A stretch of DNA of 64,000 nt. Source: an uncultured Ruminococcus sp. (GTDB lineage Bacteria > Bacillota > Clostridia > Oscillospirales > Ruminococcaceae). The translations under genes and the position numbers were made by a program. This document shows positions 42,007 through 50,721 of the stretch, in pieces. The stretch is taken from NCBI GenBank assembly GCA_900543105.1, contig UQQA01000002.1, forward strand, positions 3,755 to 67,754, in the 5' to 3' direction. Under the pieces are notes generated by a model. That model ran no database searches. It was given only the letters and a program-made list of their open reading frames with translations, and was not told the DNA's origin. Position 1 is the stretch's first letter; every line of letters starts with the position of its first letter.

Positions 42007-44802
42007 ATGAAACCGCTTGAACTTACGATATCCGCTTTCGGTCCTTACGCAGGCGAGGAACACATCGACTTTTCCAAGGTCGGCAGGGACGGACTTTACC
42101 TTATCACGGGCGACACGGGTGCAGGCAAGACGACCGTTTTCGATGCGCTCATCTTCGCTTTGTACGGCACGGCGAGCGGAAACGTCCGATCCTCCTCGAT
42201 GTTCCGCAGCAAGTACGCTTCGCCCGAAAGCAAGACATTTGTTGAGCTGAAATTTGAATACGGCGGCAAGGTCTACACGATAAAACGAAACCCTCCATAC
42301 GCACGAAAGGCTTTGCGCAGAACGAAGTCGGAGAACGCTCTCATTGAAGAGCCTGCGGGTGCGGAGCTTACACTGCCCGACGGGAAAACCGTCAGCGGCG
42401 TTTCGGGTGTGAATAAGGCAATAAACTCGATAATCGGACTTGACCGTGACCACTTTGCGCAGGTCGCAATGCTTTCGCAGGGGGATTTTCTGCGGCTCCT
42501 TTTTGCTCCGACAAAGGACAAGATAGACATTTTCCGCTCGCTTTTCGGCACGGAAAAATATCAGCGTCTGCAAAAGCGCATTGCCGATGATATGTCTGCG
42601 GCGGCTAACAGCTTAAAGCTTATCGGCGTGAAAAACGGGCAGTACATCGCCGCTCTTTCCTGCGCCGAGAACAGCAATTTTTCCGAGGAGCTCGGCAAGC
42701 TAAAAGCAGAGCCGCTTCTGTTCGGTTCGGACGAGATAAATACGCTTGCGGATAAAATTATCGATGAGGACAAGTCGGCTCTTTCCGAGACCGAAAAGCT
42801 TTCGGCGGAGCTTCTGACCGCTTCGGAAAAGCTTGCGGCGAAGATAGAACGCTCGAATATACGGCTTGATGCCGAGAAAAAGCTTAACGAAGTGAACACA
42901 AAAACAGAAGCATCGGAATTGCTTATGCCGAAGCTGAAAGAGCGCTTTTCTGCGGCTGAAACGGAATACGGAAAGGCTGACGGACTTGCGGAGCAGATCA
43001 CCCGTGAGCGTGAACGGCTTTCCGATTATGCACAGCTGAGCCTTGAACAAAACATCGCAAAGGAAAAAAACAAGCTTGCGGAGCAGACCTCGGCAAAATG
43101 CGAAAAGGCGAAAAAATCGGCTTTCACCGCCGAAAACAATATAAATGAATACGCCGCAGAGCTTGAAACGATAAAAACAGCCGCCGAGGATCAGGCTCGT
43201 CTTGAAGCCGCCGCTTCGGAGAAAAACCGCATAATGTCCGAACTGAAAGCGTTCGCTTTTGAGGTCAGGGACTATATGGACGTTTGCGCCAAGCTTGAAA
43301 ATGCTCAGGCTGAATATCTCACTGCGGCAAAGACGGCTAATGACGACATTTCGGCTTTCAACACGCTTGAAAGGGCATTTCTCGACAGTCAGGCAGGAGT
43401 TCTGGCGCAGAAGCTTGCGGTCGGTGAGCCTTGCCCCGTCTGCGGAAGCACTGAACACCCTCATCCTGCGAAGCTCCACGCCGCAAATGTCAGCGAGGAC
43501 AAGCTCAAAGCGGCTCGGCTCCGTGCGGAGAACTCCCGTGAAAATGCTTCACAGAAAAGCCGTGCCGCAGGTGAGCTTTCGGGCAGGGAAAACGCTCTGC
43601 GCAAGGCTGTTTCTGCAAAAGCGGAGGGCTATTTCGGCGAAATTCCGCTTGACGGCATAAAAGACCGCATCAAGCAGGACTTTGAGCGTGAAAAAACCGA
43701 ACTTGCGAAGATAATGCAGGATATCGCTCTCGCCGAAGAGAAGAAAAAACGCTGTGCGGAGCTTGCAAAGCTTACGGAAAAGGCGCAGGCGGAGCAGAAA
43801 AGCTTCACACAGCTTGCATCGGAGCTTTCGGCGCAGGCGGCTTCGCTTTCGGCACAGGCTCAGGCGGCAGAAGCGGCGGCGGAAAAGCTTGCTTCAACGC
43901 TTGAATTTTCGGGCGAAGATGAAGCGAAAAAGCACCTTGCGGAACTGGAGAAAACAAGAAGCAAAATCTGCTCCGAATATGAATCGGCAAAATCGGAATT
44001 GGAAAAGACCTCGGCTGATATCGCTTCGCTGAGGGCGGCGGCTTCGGCTTACGCTTCACAGCTTAAAGAACTGCCTTTTGAGGATGCGGAAAAGCTTGCG
44101 GAGGAAAAAGCTTCGCTCGAAAACAAACGGCGTGAACTCGATTCACAGAGATTGAAGCTTTCATCGAGGGCAGAGGCAAACACGACTGCGCTCAAAAATC
44201 TTTCGGACGGCTTCGGCGAGCAGGAAAAGGCTGAAAAGCGTTACCGGATGCTTCGCTCGCTCTGCGACACGGCAGGCGGAACTCTCAACGGAAAAGAGAA
44301 AATAACGCTCGAAACCTACATTCAGACGGCGTATTTAAAACGCATCACCGACCGCGCGAATGTGCGCTTTATGGAGATGACGGACGGGCGGTATGAGCTT
44401 GTACGAAGCACGAATGCGGAGTCTTTGAGCGGTAAGAGCGGCTTGGAGCTTGATGTTATCGACCACTACAACGGCTCGGTGCGAAGCGTAAAGTCGCTTT
44501 CGGGCGGCGAATCGTTTGAAGCGGCGCTCTCGCTTGCGCTCGGACTTTCGGACGAGATATGTTCAAACTCGGGTGGCATACAGCTCCAGTCGATGTTCGT
44601 TGACGAGGGCTTCGGAACGCTTGACGAGGCGGCACTGACGCAGGCTGTTGACACGCTGTGCAAGCTTTCGCAGAGCGGACGGACGGTCGGCATAATCTCC
44701 CACGTTGCAGAACTTAAAGAGCGGATTGACAGCAAGGTGATCGTTACTAAAGATGTACGCTCGGGAGAAAGCCACATCAGAGTGAAGAATTCGGAATTAT
44801 GA
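42007..44802 (+). CDS. sbcC: Nuclease subunit SbcC (Rad50-like ATPase)
   Basis: 931-residue SMC-like protein. Walker A GDTGAGKTTVFDALIF near residues 35-50, long coiled-coil arms, a zinc hook EPCPVCGSTEHPHP near residue 474-487, signature SLSGGESFEAALSLALGLSD near 832-851 and Walker B MFVDEGFGTLDEAAL near 865. With SbcD it cleaves DNA hairpins and blocked ends. No sbcD gene lies beside it; the gene just upstream is an unknown membrane protein. Confidence 0.95.
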   Translation: MKPLELTISAFGPYAGEEHIDFSKVGRDGLYLITGDTGAGKTTVFDALIFALYGTASGNVRSSSMFRSKYASPESKTFVELKFEYGGKVYTIKRNPPYARKALRRTKSENALIEEPAGAELTLPDGKTVSGVSGVNKAINSIIGLDRDHFAQVAMLSQGDFLRLLFAPTKDKIDIFRSLFGTEKYQRLQKRIADDMSAAANSLKLIGVKNGQYIAALSCAENSNFSEELGKLKAEPLLFGSDEINTLADKIIDEDKSALSETEKLSAELLTASEKLAAKIERSNIRLDAEKKLNEVNTKTEASELLMPKLKERFSAAETEYGKADGLAEQITRERERLSDYAQLSLEQNIAKEKNKLAEQTSAKCEKAKKSAFTAENNINEYAAELETIKTAAEDQARLEAAASEKNRIMSELKAFAFEVRDYMDVCAKLENAQAEYLTAAKTANDDISAFNTLERAFLDSQAGVLAQKLAVGEPCPVCGSTEHPHPAKLHAANVSEDKLKAARLRAENSRENASQKSRAAGELSGRENALRKAVSAKAEGYFGEIPLDGIKDRIKQDFEREKTELAKIMQDIALAEEKKKRCAELAKLTEKAQAEQKSFTQLASELSAQAASLSAQAQAAEAAAEKLASTLEFSGEDEAKKHLAELEKTRSKICSEYESAKSELEKTSADIASLRAAASAYASQLKELPFEDAEKLAEEKASLENKRRELDSQRLKLSSRAEANTTALKNLSDGFGEQEKAEKRYRMLRSLCDTAGGTLNGKEKITLETYIQTAYLKRITDRANVRFMEMTDGRYELVRSTNAESLSGKSGLELDVIDHYNGSVRSVKSLSGGESFEAALSLALGLSDEICSNSGGIQLQSMFVDEGFGTLDEAALTQAVDTLCKLSQSGRTVGIISHVAELKERIDSKVIVTKDVRSGESHIRVKNSEL

Positions 44803-44878
44803 ATTCGGAATGCGGAATTAAGTGTTTCGCGATAAATTTACGGAGCAAAATTAATTCCGCATTCCGCATTCCGAATTT
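44802..44878. repeat. Palindrome of GGAATGC heptamers after sbcC
   Basis: Left arm AATTCGGAATGCGGAATTAA (44802-44821) and right arm TTAATTCCGCATTCCGCATT followed by CCGAATTT (44851-44878), differing by one GCATTCC unit, around a 29-nt loop. It may act as a transcript-end hairpin. A related half, GCGGAATTCGGAATTAT, lies at about 57764-57780. The rest of 44803-45147 holds the promoter and RNA listed below. Confidence 0.75.
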
Positions 44879-44891
44879 AAAAAATCCCCCC

Positions 44892-44920
44892 TTGACTTTT
44901 CCCTCTCTCTATGATATATT
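44892..44920 (+). promoter_or_regulatory. Promoter of the leader RNA before the MATE gene
   Basis: TTGACT (44892-44897), 17-nt spacer, TATATT (44915-44920). Start expected near 44927. Confidence 0.8.
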
Positions 44921-44926
44921 AATAAT

Positions 44927-45023
44927 ATAAAACCCGTTCGTTTCGTTCGGGAGTGGATTTTTCGGAAGAGTTTTCTTTTCGCCTTTTCGCCACACGGTCA
45001 CTTTTGACTGTGTGGCTTTTTTT
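44927..45023 (+). ncRNA. Short leader or small RNA ending in an intrinsic terminator
   Basis: About 97 nt between a good promoter and a strong terminator, 125 bp ahead of the MATE exporter gene. It contains a CCCG/CGGG hairpin (about 44933-44951), a purine/pyrimidine stretch GGAAGAGTTTTCTTTTC and the terminator. It may be an attenuating riboswitch for the exporter or an independent small RNA. I do not recognise a known class; no T-box, ykkC or yybP signature is visible. Confidence 0.55.
44990..45023 (+). terminator. Intrinsic terminator upstream of the MATE gene
   Basis: CCACACGGTC (44990-44999)/GACTGTGTGG (45006-45015), 10 bp with one G-U pair, 6-nt loop, then C followed by seven T. Confidence 0.9.
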
Positions 45024-45147
45024 ATACTAAACATCATTCAAAATTTGGGAAAAATCAAGCAAAAGCTCGCATATATGGCTTTGCGCAGATTTTTTCTATA
45101 GTTTTATTGGTGTTTGGTATTATTGTCAAAAATTCGGGAGGAATTAT

Positions 45148-46482
45148 ATGGATCAAACATTTATGAAAGAGAAAAAAATACTGCCGCTCGTGCTGTCGAT
45201 GTCACTGCCGATGGTCATTTCCATGGCTGTGAACTCGCTTTACAACATCGTTGACAGCTACTTCGTGGCAAAGATAAGCGAGGACGCAATGACGGCTCTT
45301 TCGCTCGTTTACCCCGTGCAGAACCTTATTACGTCCGTTGCGGTCGGCTTCGGCATCGGCTTGAATGCAAGGATAGCGTTCTGCCTTGGCGCAAATGACA
45401 AAGACAATGCGAACCGCGCCGCAGCAACGGGAATGTTTCTGAGCGTTATCCACGGCATCATACTTACGATAATATGTATACTTGGTATGCCTTGGTTTCT
45501 GTCTTTGTACACGAAGAAAGAAACCGTCATCGCTATGGGAACAGTTTATGCCGTGAGGGCGTTCGCTTTTTCAATAATTATTATGCTCGGCATTTCAATG
45601 GAAAAGATATTCCAGTCGGTCGGACGAATGAAAGTTTCAATGCTGAGTATGATGTGCGGCTTTATAGCGAATATAATACTTGACCCTCTTATGATCTTCG
45701 GCATAGGTCCTTTCCCCGAAATGGGCATTGCAGGCGCGGCTTATGCAACGGGCATCGGTCAGACGATAACGCTCATCGTTTACCTGCTCTTTGCGAAGCT
45801 CAGACCGCTGCCCGTTTCGTTCCGCAGAGAGTTTATTTCATTTGACAAGGAATTGATGAAGCGGATCTACTCGGTGGGGATCCCTGCGGCACTCAATATG
45901 GCTCTGCCGTCGCTGCTCATTTCCGCGCTCAATGGTATCCTTGCACCGTTTTCGGATAAATACGTCCTCGTCCTCGGCGCATATTACAAGCTCCAGACGT
46001 TCATTTACCTCACCGCAAACGGCATTATTCAGGGAATACGTCCTATCGTAAGCTTTAACTATGGTGCAGGCGAGGAAAAGCGCGTACGTCAGACGACAAG
46101 AACAACACTTGCGCTTTCGGCAGGCGTAATGGCGGTCGGCGTTATCCTTTGTTACCTTATCCCAAGCCAAATGATGGGCATTTTCACCAAGAGCGAAGAA
46201 ACCGTTGCTATCGGCGTGACGGCTCTTCACATTATCAGCATAGGTTTTGTGTTCTCTGCGGTTTCCGTCACCTGCTGCGGAGTGCTTGAAGCGCTGAGCA
46301 GGGGAATACCGTCGCTGATAATTTCCGTGATGCGGTATGTTGCCGTGATAATCCCTGCGGCGATGCTTTTCAGCCGTTTATACGGTGCGGACGGCGTATT
46401 CATAGCTTTTCCGATAACCGAGATAATTACCGCCGCGGCTTCTTATATTATCTATAGAAAATGCTGCCCGAAAAAGGGGTAA
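45148..46482 (+). CDS. MATE-family multidrug/sodium antiporter
   Basis: 444 residues, about twelve membrane helices. The N-terminal LVLSMSLPMVISMAVNSLYN and DSYFVAKISEDAMTALSLVYP are the MATE signature, mirrored in the second half (AALNMALPSLLISALNGIL, NGIIQGIRPIVSFNYGAG). Exports cationic compounds in exchange for Na+ or H+. Ribosome site GGGAGG 7-9 nt upstream. Transcription may be controlled through the terminated leader at 44927-45023. Confidence 0.93.
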   Translation: MDQTFMKEKKILPLVLSMSLPMVISMAVNSLYNIVDSYFVAKISEDAMTALSLVYPVQNLITSVAVGFGIGLNARIAFCLGANDKDNANRAAATGMFLSVIHGIILTIICILGMPWFLSLYTKKETVIAMGTVYAVRAFAFSIIIMLGISMEKIFQSVGRMKVSMLSMMCGFIANIILDPLMIFGIGPFPEMGIAGAAYATGIGQTITLIVYLLFAKLRPLPVSFRREFISFDKELMKRIYSVGIPAALNMALPSLLISALNGILAPFSDKYVLVLGAYYKLQTFIYLTANGIIQGIRPIVSFNYGAGEEKRVRQTTRTTLALSAGVMAVGVILCYLIPSQMMGIFTKSEETVAIGVTALHIISIGFVFSAVSVTCCGVLEALSRGIPSLIISVMRYVAVIIPAAMLFSRLYGADGVFIAFPITEIITAAASYIIYRKCCPKKG

Positions 46483-46486
46483 ACGC

Positions 46487-46530
46487 AAAAGCTTCGTCTG
46501 TTTTTTGACAGACGAAGCTTTTGTTTTTTT
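46487..46530. terminator. Bidirectional terminator between the MATE and DegV genes
   Basis: Perfect 15-bp stem (46487-46501 with 46508-46522) around TTTTTG, followed by GTTTTTTTT. Serves both convergent genes. Confidence 0.92.
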
Positions 46531-47392
46531 ACTTTTTCACATACAAAACGCCGAAAGCGTCCGGTCCGCAGTTGCAGGTGACGGTCGCGGAGGCGTTTGT
46601 TATTTTCAGCTCATCGAATTTGCAGTATTTCTCCGCTTCCGATGTTATGATACGGAGTTTTTTGACCGAACAACCTGCGTGTGTGATAAAGCCGCACCGC
46701 TTATCGATGTTCTTTTCATCTTTAAGCTCCTGCCGAACATACGCTTTGCAGGCGTTGTCATAGCTCCCGAAGATGATGCGCTTCACCCAAAGCCTTCCGT
46801 TTTTCATCGCAAGGACGGGGTGTATGCCAAATGCTGTACAGACATTTTTCACAAAGGCGGAAACACGTCCGTTGCGGTAGAGATAGTCTGCGTTCTTCGC
46901 AATAAAGCTTGTCGAAACGTGTTTTTTCAGTTCGTCCAGCTCTGCGAGAATCTTTTCGCTCCCGAAGCCCTCGTTCGCAAGTTCGGCGGCGCGCAGGACG
47001 AGAAAGCCAAGTCCCGTTGAAAGATGCTGCGAATCAAAGATATGCACACGCTTTCCCTCCGAACCCATTATTGACACAGCCGCCTGCGCATTTTTGCAGG
47101 AGTCGCTTATTCCGGAGCTGATAGCAACGAGGATAAGCTCATCATAGCGTTTAAGATTTTTCTCGAACGCTCTGTAGTAAACATCGGACGGCGGAGGCGA
47201 CGACCTTGTTTTTCCGCCGCTGTTTTCAAGGTAGTATATGACGTTTTCCGCCGTTATCTCGTCCGAATCGGTGAAAACGCCGCTCTCCGTTTCGACAAGG
47301 AAATAGAGCATATCGACACCGCATTTGTTCAGAACGCTTTTCGGCAGGTCGCAGACACATTCGGCGAGAATGCCCACTTTTTTCTTTCCCAT
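46529..47392 (-). CDS. DegV-family fatty-acid-binding protein
   Basis: 287 residues. ILAECVCDLPKSVL at the start, the RSSPPPSDVYY segment (usual TSQPSP-type ligand loop, here Ser-Ser-Pro-Pro-Pro-Ser), LVAISSGISDSCKNAQ and IFDSQHLSTGLGFLV. Members such as FakB bind a fatty acid for the FakA kinase. Start ATG at 47392 lies 29 nt after the histidine kinase stop, so the two are probably one transcript. Confidence 0.9.
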   Translation of the reverse strand: MGKKKVGILAECVCDLPKSVLNKCGVDMLYFLVETESGVFTDSDEITAENVIYYLENSGGKTRSSPPPSDVYYRAFEKNLKRYDELILVAISSGISDSCKNAQAAVSIMGSEGKRVHIFDSQHLSTGLGFLVLRAAELANEGFGSEKILAELDELKKHVSTSFIAKNADYLYRNGRVSAFVKNVCTAFGIHPVLAMKNGRLWVKRIIFGSYDNACKAYVRQELKDEKNIDKRCGFITHAGCSVKKLRIITSEAEKYCKFDELKITNASATVTCNCGPDAFGVLYVKK

Positions 47393-47421
47393 AAAAATTT
47401 ACCCTTTCACGAAAGATGCCG

Positions 47422-49539
47422 TCATTGATCTTTTGTATATGAAGCCGATCCGTTCGGAACAGTCATAAGCTCCTTCGGCAGCCACATTTTCAGCACTCGG
47501 TCAAGCGCTGAAAGCTCTATCGGCTTCGCAATAAAATCATCAAAGCCTGCTTCGATATACATATCCCTTACACCGTTCACGGCATTTGCCGTCAGCGCGA
47601 TTATCGGGACGTTTTTATAGTATCTGTCGTCCATGCTGCGGATCTCTTTTGTGACTTCAACGCCGTCCATTTCAGGCATCATGTGATCCATGAATACGAT
47701 GTCGATATCCTTTGAGCGGAGCATCGATATTGCCGCCCTGCCGCTGTCGGCGGTAAGGATCTGCATACCGTATGGACGCATAAGTCCGGCGGCGACTTTA
47801 AGATTGATGATGTTATCGTCAACAATGAGCACTCTTGCTTTCGGCGCAATAAAGCGTACCGATGAGGTCCTGCGCTCGCCTATAGCTGTCGGCGTTTTTT
47901 CGTGATTGAACACAGAAGCGGCTGTTATCGCATAGAAAGGCTTATAAACGCACTTCATTTTCGGCGGAACTTCGAACGCGCCAAGTCTGTCCTGAACGAT
48001 GATGATATCGGTATTCTCGGACATGGCATTGAAAAAAGCGAGGTCTTCGGTATATTCATCCTTGCCGATGAAAATATGGGTGTATCTTTTTGCCGAGGCT
48101 GCCCTTTTTATAGATGAGAGAGAATCGAAAAGCTCAAAATCGGCATTGAGCGAGGCTTTAAGCTCCGAAACGAGCGAATAATACTCCTCCGATATCCTCG
48201 GCGTAACGTGCTTTGCCATATCGATAAAGAACGCCGCGTGTATCTTTTCGGTGTCTTTTACGGTGATGAAGGGCTTTCCGTTCGCAACTTCGAGCGGAAT
48301 AACAAATCGGAACTCCGAGCCAACGCCGACCTCGCTCGAAACATTGATGAAGCCGCCCATTGCGCCGACGAGCCTGCGCGAAATGGCAAGTCCGAGCCCC
48401 GTTCCCTCAACGGAGCGGTTTTTCTTCGTATCTATCTGCTGAAAGCTGCTGAAAAGCTTCTCCAGACCCTCGGGCGAGATGCCTATGCCCGTATCGGTGA
48501 CGGAAACGGAGAGGTTTATCCCGTATTCGTGCCTTGTCTGCGAAACGCGAATGACAACGCAGCCTTTTTCGGTGAATTTTATTGCATTCGTAACGAGGTT
48601 TATCATCACCTGACGAATACGGAGCTCATCACCGACAAGTCCCGTCGGGAGGTCGGGGTCGCACTTGACGATAAGCTCTATCGGCTTGTCACCCTTTCGC
48701 GTGAGTGCGAGGTTTATAACGTCATTGAGTGTTGAAGCAATGTTGAATTCTTCGGAGATGAATTCCATTTTGCCCGATTCTATTTTGGAGAAATCGAGGA
48801 TATCGTTTATTATCGCGAGCAGGCTCCGTCCCGAATCCTGAATGTTGAAGCAGTAGTCCCTGACGGTGTCGCTGATATTGTTTTCACGCAGGATAAGTTC
48901 GCACATTCCGACTATAGCGTTCATAGGAGTGCGTATCTCGTGGCTCATATTCGCAAGGAAGTCGCCCTTTGCGCTGTTCGCCTGCTGTGCGATCTCAAGC
49001 AGAGCCGCCTGCTTTTTTCTCGATTCAAAAAGCGTGTAGTTGATGTATATGCATACCATAGTATCGAAAAAGTACACTATCGGGAAGCGCACAAGATAGG
49101 TTTCGGAATAAGCATAACCAAGCTCACGCAGCGGCGACCACATATACACCGCCATAAAAATGCCGAGCAGTATGCAGAACGCTCCTCCGTAAAAAAGCTT
49201 ATAGAATACAATGCCTATCGGCGGAACGAGCAGCAGCCAGACGATACTGAAACCGTCCTTTCCGCCGGTTATGATGAAAAACATCATCATCGCCCCGATA
49301 GCGGCGAGAGTATTCACGCTTAAAATAAGAAAGTTGTTTGTTTTTCTGTACAGAAAATAATTCAGCAAGTACCACACGCCGGCAGTGCCGGTTATGCAGA
49401 CCATGAGCGTTGAGTGCGTGATAATATTAATAGTACACATCAAAAGGCTGATAATACCGACCGTGACCGAAATAAGTCCTATCGAGCGCTTGTCGGTGTT
49501 TTCAGCGTCCCTTTTCAGTTCTTTTAAAAGTTCAAACAT
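47422..49539 (-). CDS. Membrane hybrid histidine kinase with receiver domain
   Basis: 705 residues. About six membrane helices in residues 20-175 without an extracellular sensor domain, then a HisKA domain with FLANMSHEIRTPMNAIVG (phospho-His near 200), HATPase_c (NLVTNAIKFTEKG, GTGLGLAISRRLVG), a less conserved pseudo-receiver-like stretch (about 430-560), and a C-terminal receiver ARVLIVDDNIINLKVAAGLM with phospho-acceptor in IVFMDHMMPEMDG. No DNA-binding output follows; an unlinked partner is expected. Driven by a consensus promoter at 49595-49623. Confidence 0.93.
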   Translation of the reverse strand: MFELLKELKRDAENTDKRSIGLISVTVGIISLLMCTINIITHSTLMVCITGTAGVWYLLNYFLYRKTNNFLILSVNTLAAIGAMMMFFIITGGKDGFSIVWLLLVPPIGIVFYKLFYGGAFCILLGIFMAVYMWSPLRELGYAYSETYLVRFPIVYFFDTMVCIYINYTLFESRKKQAALLEIAQQANSAKGDFLANMSHEIRTPMNAIVGMCELILRENNISDTVRDYCFNIQDSGRSLLAIINDILDFSKIESGKMEFISEEFNIASTLNDVINLALTRKGDKPIELIVKCDPDLPTGLVGDELRIRQVMINLVTNAIKFTEKGCVVIRVSQTRHEYGINLSVSVTDTGIGISPEGLEKLFSSFQQIDTKKNRSVEGTGLGLAISRRLVGAMGGFINVSSEVGVGSEFRFVIPLEVANGKPFITVKDTEKIHAAFFIDMAKHVTPRISEEYYSLVSELKASLNADFELFDSLSSIKRAASAKRYTHIFIGKDEYTEDLAFFNAMSENTDIIIVQDRLGAFEVPPKMKCVYKPFYAITAASVFNHEKTPTAIGERRTSSVRFIAPKARVLIVDDNIINLKVAAGLMRPYGMQILTADSGRAAISMLRSKDIDIVFMDHMMPEMDGVEVTKEIRSMDDRYYKNVPIIALTANAVNGVRDMYIEAGFDDFIAKPIELSALDRVLKMWLPKELMTVPNGSASYTKDQ

Positions 49540-49594
49540 CTGTTGATCCTCTATCTATAGTATAAGCTGCCATATTTACAGCTACTTATAATAG

Positions 49595-49623
49595 ATTATA
49601 GTATTTTTCTGCGGAAGTGTCAA
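49595..49623 (-). promoter_or_regulatory. Promoter of the hybrid kinase
   Basis: Minus strand TTGACA (49618-49623), 17-nt spacer, TATAAT (49595-49600): a full consensus sigma-A promoter about 55 bp upstream of the ATG. Confidence 0.88.
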
Positions 49624-49730
49624 TAAAAATATTGCTATCGGATATTTTTCTTCCTTGTTTGCTACTTATATTTCAAAGTATGCTGCGCTATTTGTTGAAA
49701 CTGATATGCGCTCACCTTTATTATAGTATA

Positions 49731-49769
49731 AAAAATCACCGCACAGAATTTTCACTCTGTGCAGTGATA
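49731..49769 (-). terminator. Terminator after the cupin gene
   Basis: Minus strand ATCAC-GCACAGA/TCTGTGC-GTGAT with one mismatch, 8-nt loop, then TTTTTT. Confidence 0.85.
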
Positions 49770-49784
49770 AAGTTTGCGCAAAGT

Positions 49785-50108
49785 TCAGTAGGAAACGATG
49801 AGCTGCATCTTGAAGCGTTCTTCGCCGTAAACAGCGTGAGGGACATCCTTTGGCATAATGAGCGTTTCGCCTGATTTGAGGAAGAAAACCTCGCCGCCGA
49901 CTGTGAATCTGCCCTTGCCCTCAAGGACTGTTACCATAGCGTCACCCGATGCTGCGTGAGTGGAGATTTCCTCGCCCTTGTCAAATGAGAAGATTGTCAT
50001 GCTTACAAGATCGTTCTGAACAAGGGTCTTGCTTGCGACCTGACCGCTCCGGTATTCGACCTGATCTTTAAGGTTTATTTTTTCCTGCTTTGCAATATTT
50101 TTATACAT
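49785..50108 (-). CDS. Small cupin-domain protein
   Basis: 107 residues, a single cupin barrel. The pattern FSFDKGEEISTHAASGDAMV, then VLEGKGRFTVGGEVFFLKSG and MPKDVPHAVYG covers both cupin motifs; metal-ligand His residues in STHAA and PHAVYG and Glu in VLEGK are plausible. Typical small Clostridial cupins bind a metal or small ligand; reaction unknown. AGGAGG precedes the ATG. Confidence 0.88.
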   Translation of the reverse strand: MYKNIAKQEKINLKDQVEYRSGQVASKTLVQNDLVSMTIFSFDKGEEISTHAASGDAMVTVLEGKGRFTVGGEVFFLKSGETLIMPKDVPHAVYGEERFKMQLIVSY

Positions 50109-50224
50109 TTTATTTCCTCCTGAAAAAGCTATATAATTATAGTATGTTTTTATTGCCGCTTTATACTAAGAAAATACCGATTAATATTTTTCAGCCGTTT
50201 TTCAAAACGTCGAAGCGAACGCTG

Positions 50225-50247
50225 CACTTTGATTAAAAATTAGTGCC
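50225..50247 (-). repeat. One arm of the palindromic element seen at 59316-59431
   Basis: Minus strand ACTAATTTTTAATCAAAGTG (50225-50244) matches the left arm at 59317-59336 in 19 of 20 positions, and CAG follows in both. No second arm was found nearby. Confidence 0.65.
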
Positions 50248-50323
50248 GAGGCTTTTTTTGAAGGCAATATTATTACACCGTTTTTGTCAAGTCCGTGAAG
50301 AAGAACATTCTCAAAAAGCTCTG

Positions 50324-50441
50324 AAAAAGCGTTTTTGGACCCTTTTTTTGAGCTTATTGGGGGCAAAAACGCGATTTTATGTTTTGACTAACAAAATGTG
50401 TTAAAGTTAGAAGTAATTTGTGATATCTCACAAATCGCCCT
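50324..50441 (-). ncRNA. Candidate minus-strand small RNA
   Basis: About 118 nt with its own consensus promoter (50447-50475) and an intrinsic terminator (stem GCGTTTTTG/CAAAAACGC at 50364-50372 and 50329-50337, then TTTTT). Near the 5' end is a perfect hairpin ATTTGTGA-GATA-TCACAAAT (50416-50435). No open frame with a ribosome site lies within it. It sits in the 700-bp gap between the cupin gene and the 3D-domain gene, transcribed toward the cupin gene. Confidence 0.65.
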
Positions 50442-50446
50442 CCAAA

Positions 50447-50475
50447 ATTATAAACTTTTAGTTTAAATTTGTCAA
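50447..50475 (-). promoter_or_regulatory. Promoter of the candidate small RNA
   Basis: Minus strand TTGACA (50470-50475), 17-nt spacer, TATAAT (50447-50452), an exact consensus. Confidence 0.85.
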
Positions 50476-50479
50476 CTTA

Positions 50480-50520
50480 TGTAACAGATAATGGTATGTA
50501 ACCCATAATATGGCGTTACA
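50480..50520. promoter_or_regulatory. Cluster of TGTAAC hexamers
   Basis: TGTAAC at 50480-50485 and 50497-50502, and on the other strand at 50515-50520. These match WalR half-sites (TGTWAH), but the spacing (11 nt between hexamers) is not the usual 5. They adjoin the -35 of the small-RNA promoter. The rest of the gap, 50521-50674, shows nothing I recognise. Confidence 0.4.
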
Positions 50521-50674
50521 TTGATTTTGATAAAGGCAGGTTTAGGAAGTTTGCATAAAGCTTTTTGGAACAAAATTCCATAATTCTCCCTATTTCAGCT
50601 TTTATCAGGGGTGTTTGAGGGGGCGAAAATTGCCTGTTTTGTGCATATTAAACAAAAAAGAGGTTCAAATAAAT

Positions 50675-50703
50675 TTGACAAACAGCTATTTTGATTTTAT
50701 AAT
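50675..50703 (+). promoter_or_regulatory. Promoter of the 3D-domain gene
   Basis: TTGACA (50675-50680), 17-nt spacer, TATAAT (50698-50703): exact consensus. Transcription should start near 50710, giving a 95-nt leader. Confidence 0.9.
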
Positions 50704-50721
50704 AGCTAAAGTCGCTTAAAG

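Noticed and set aside
41434..42573. Long minus-strand open frame (about 379 codons) opposite the membrane gene and sbcC start
   Set aside because: Antisense to two well-supported genes, no ribosome site, no recognisable family; typical mirror frame of biased codon use.
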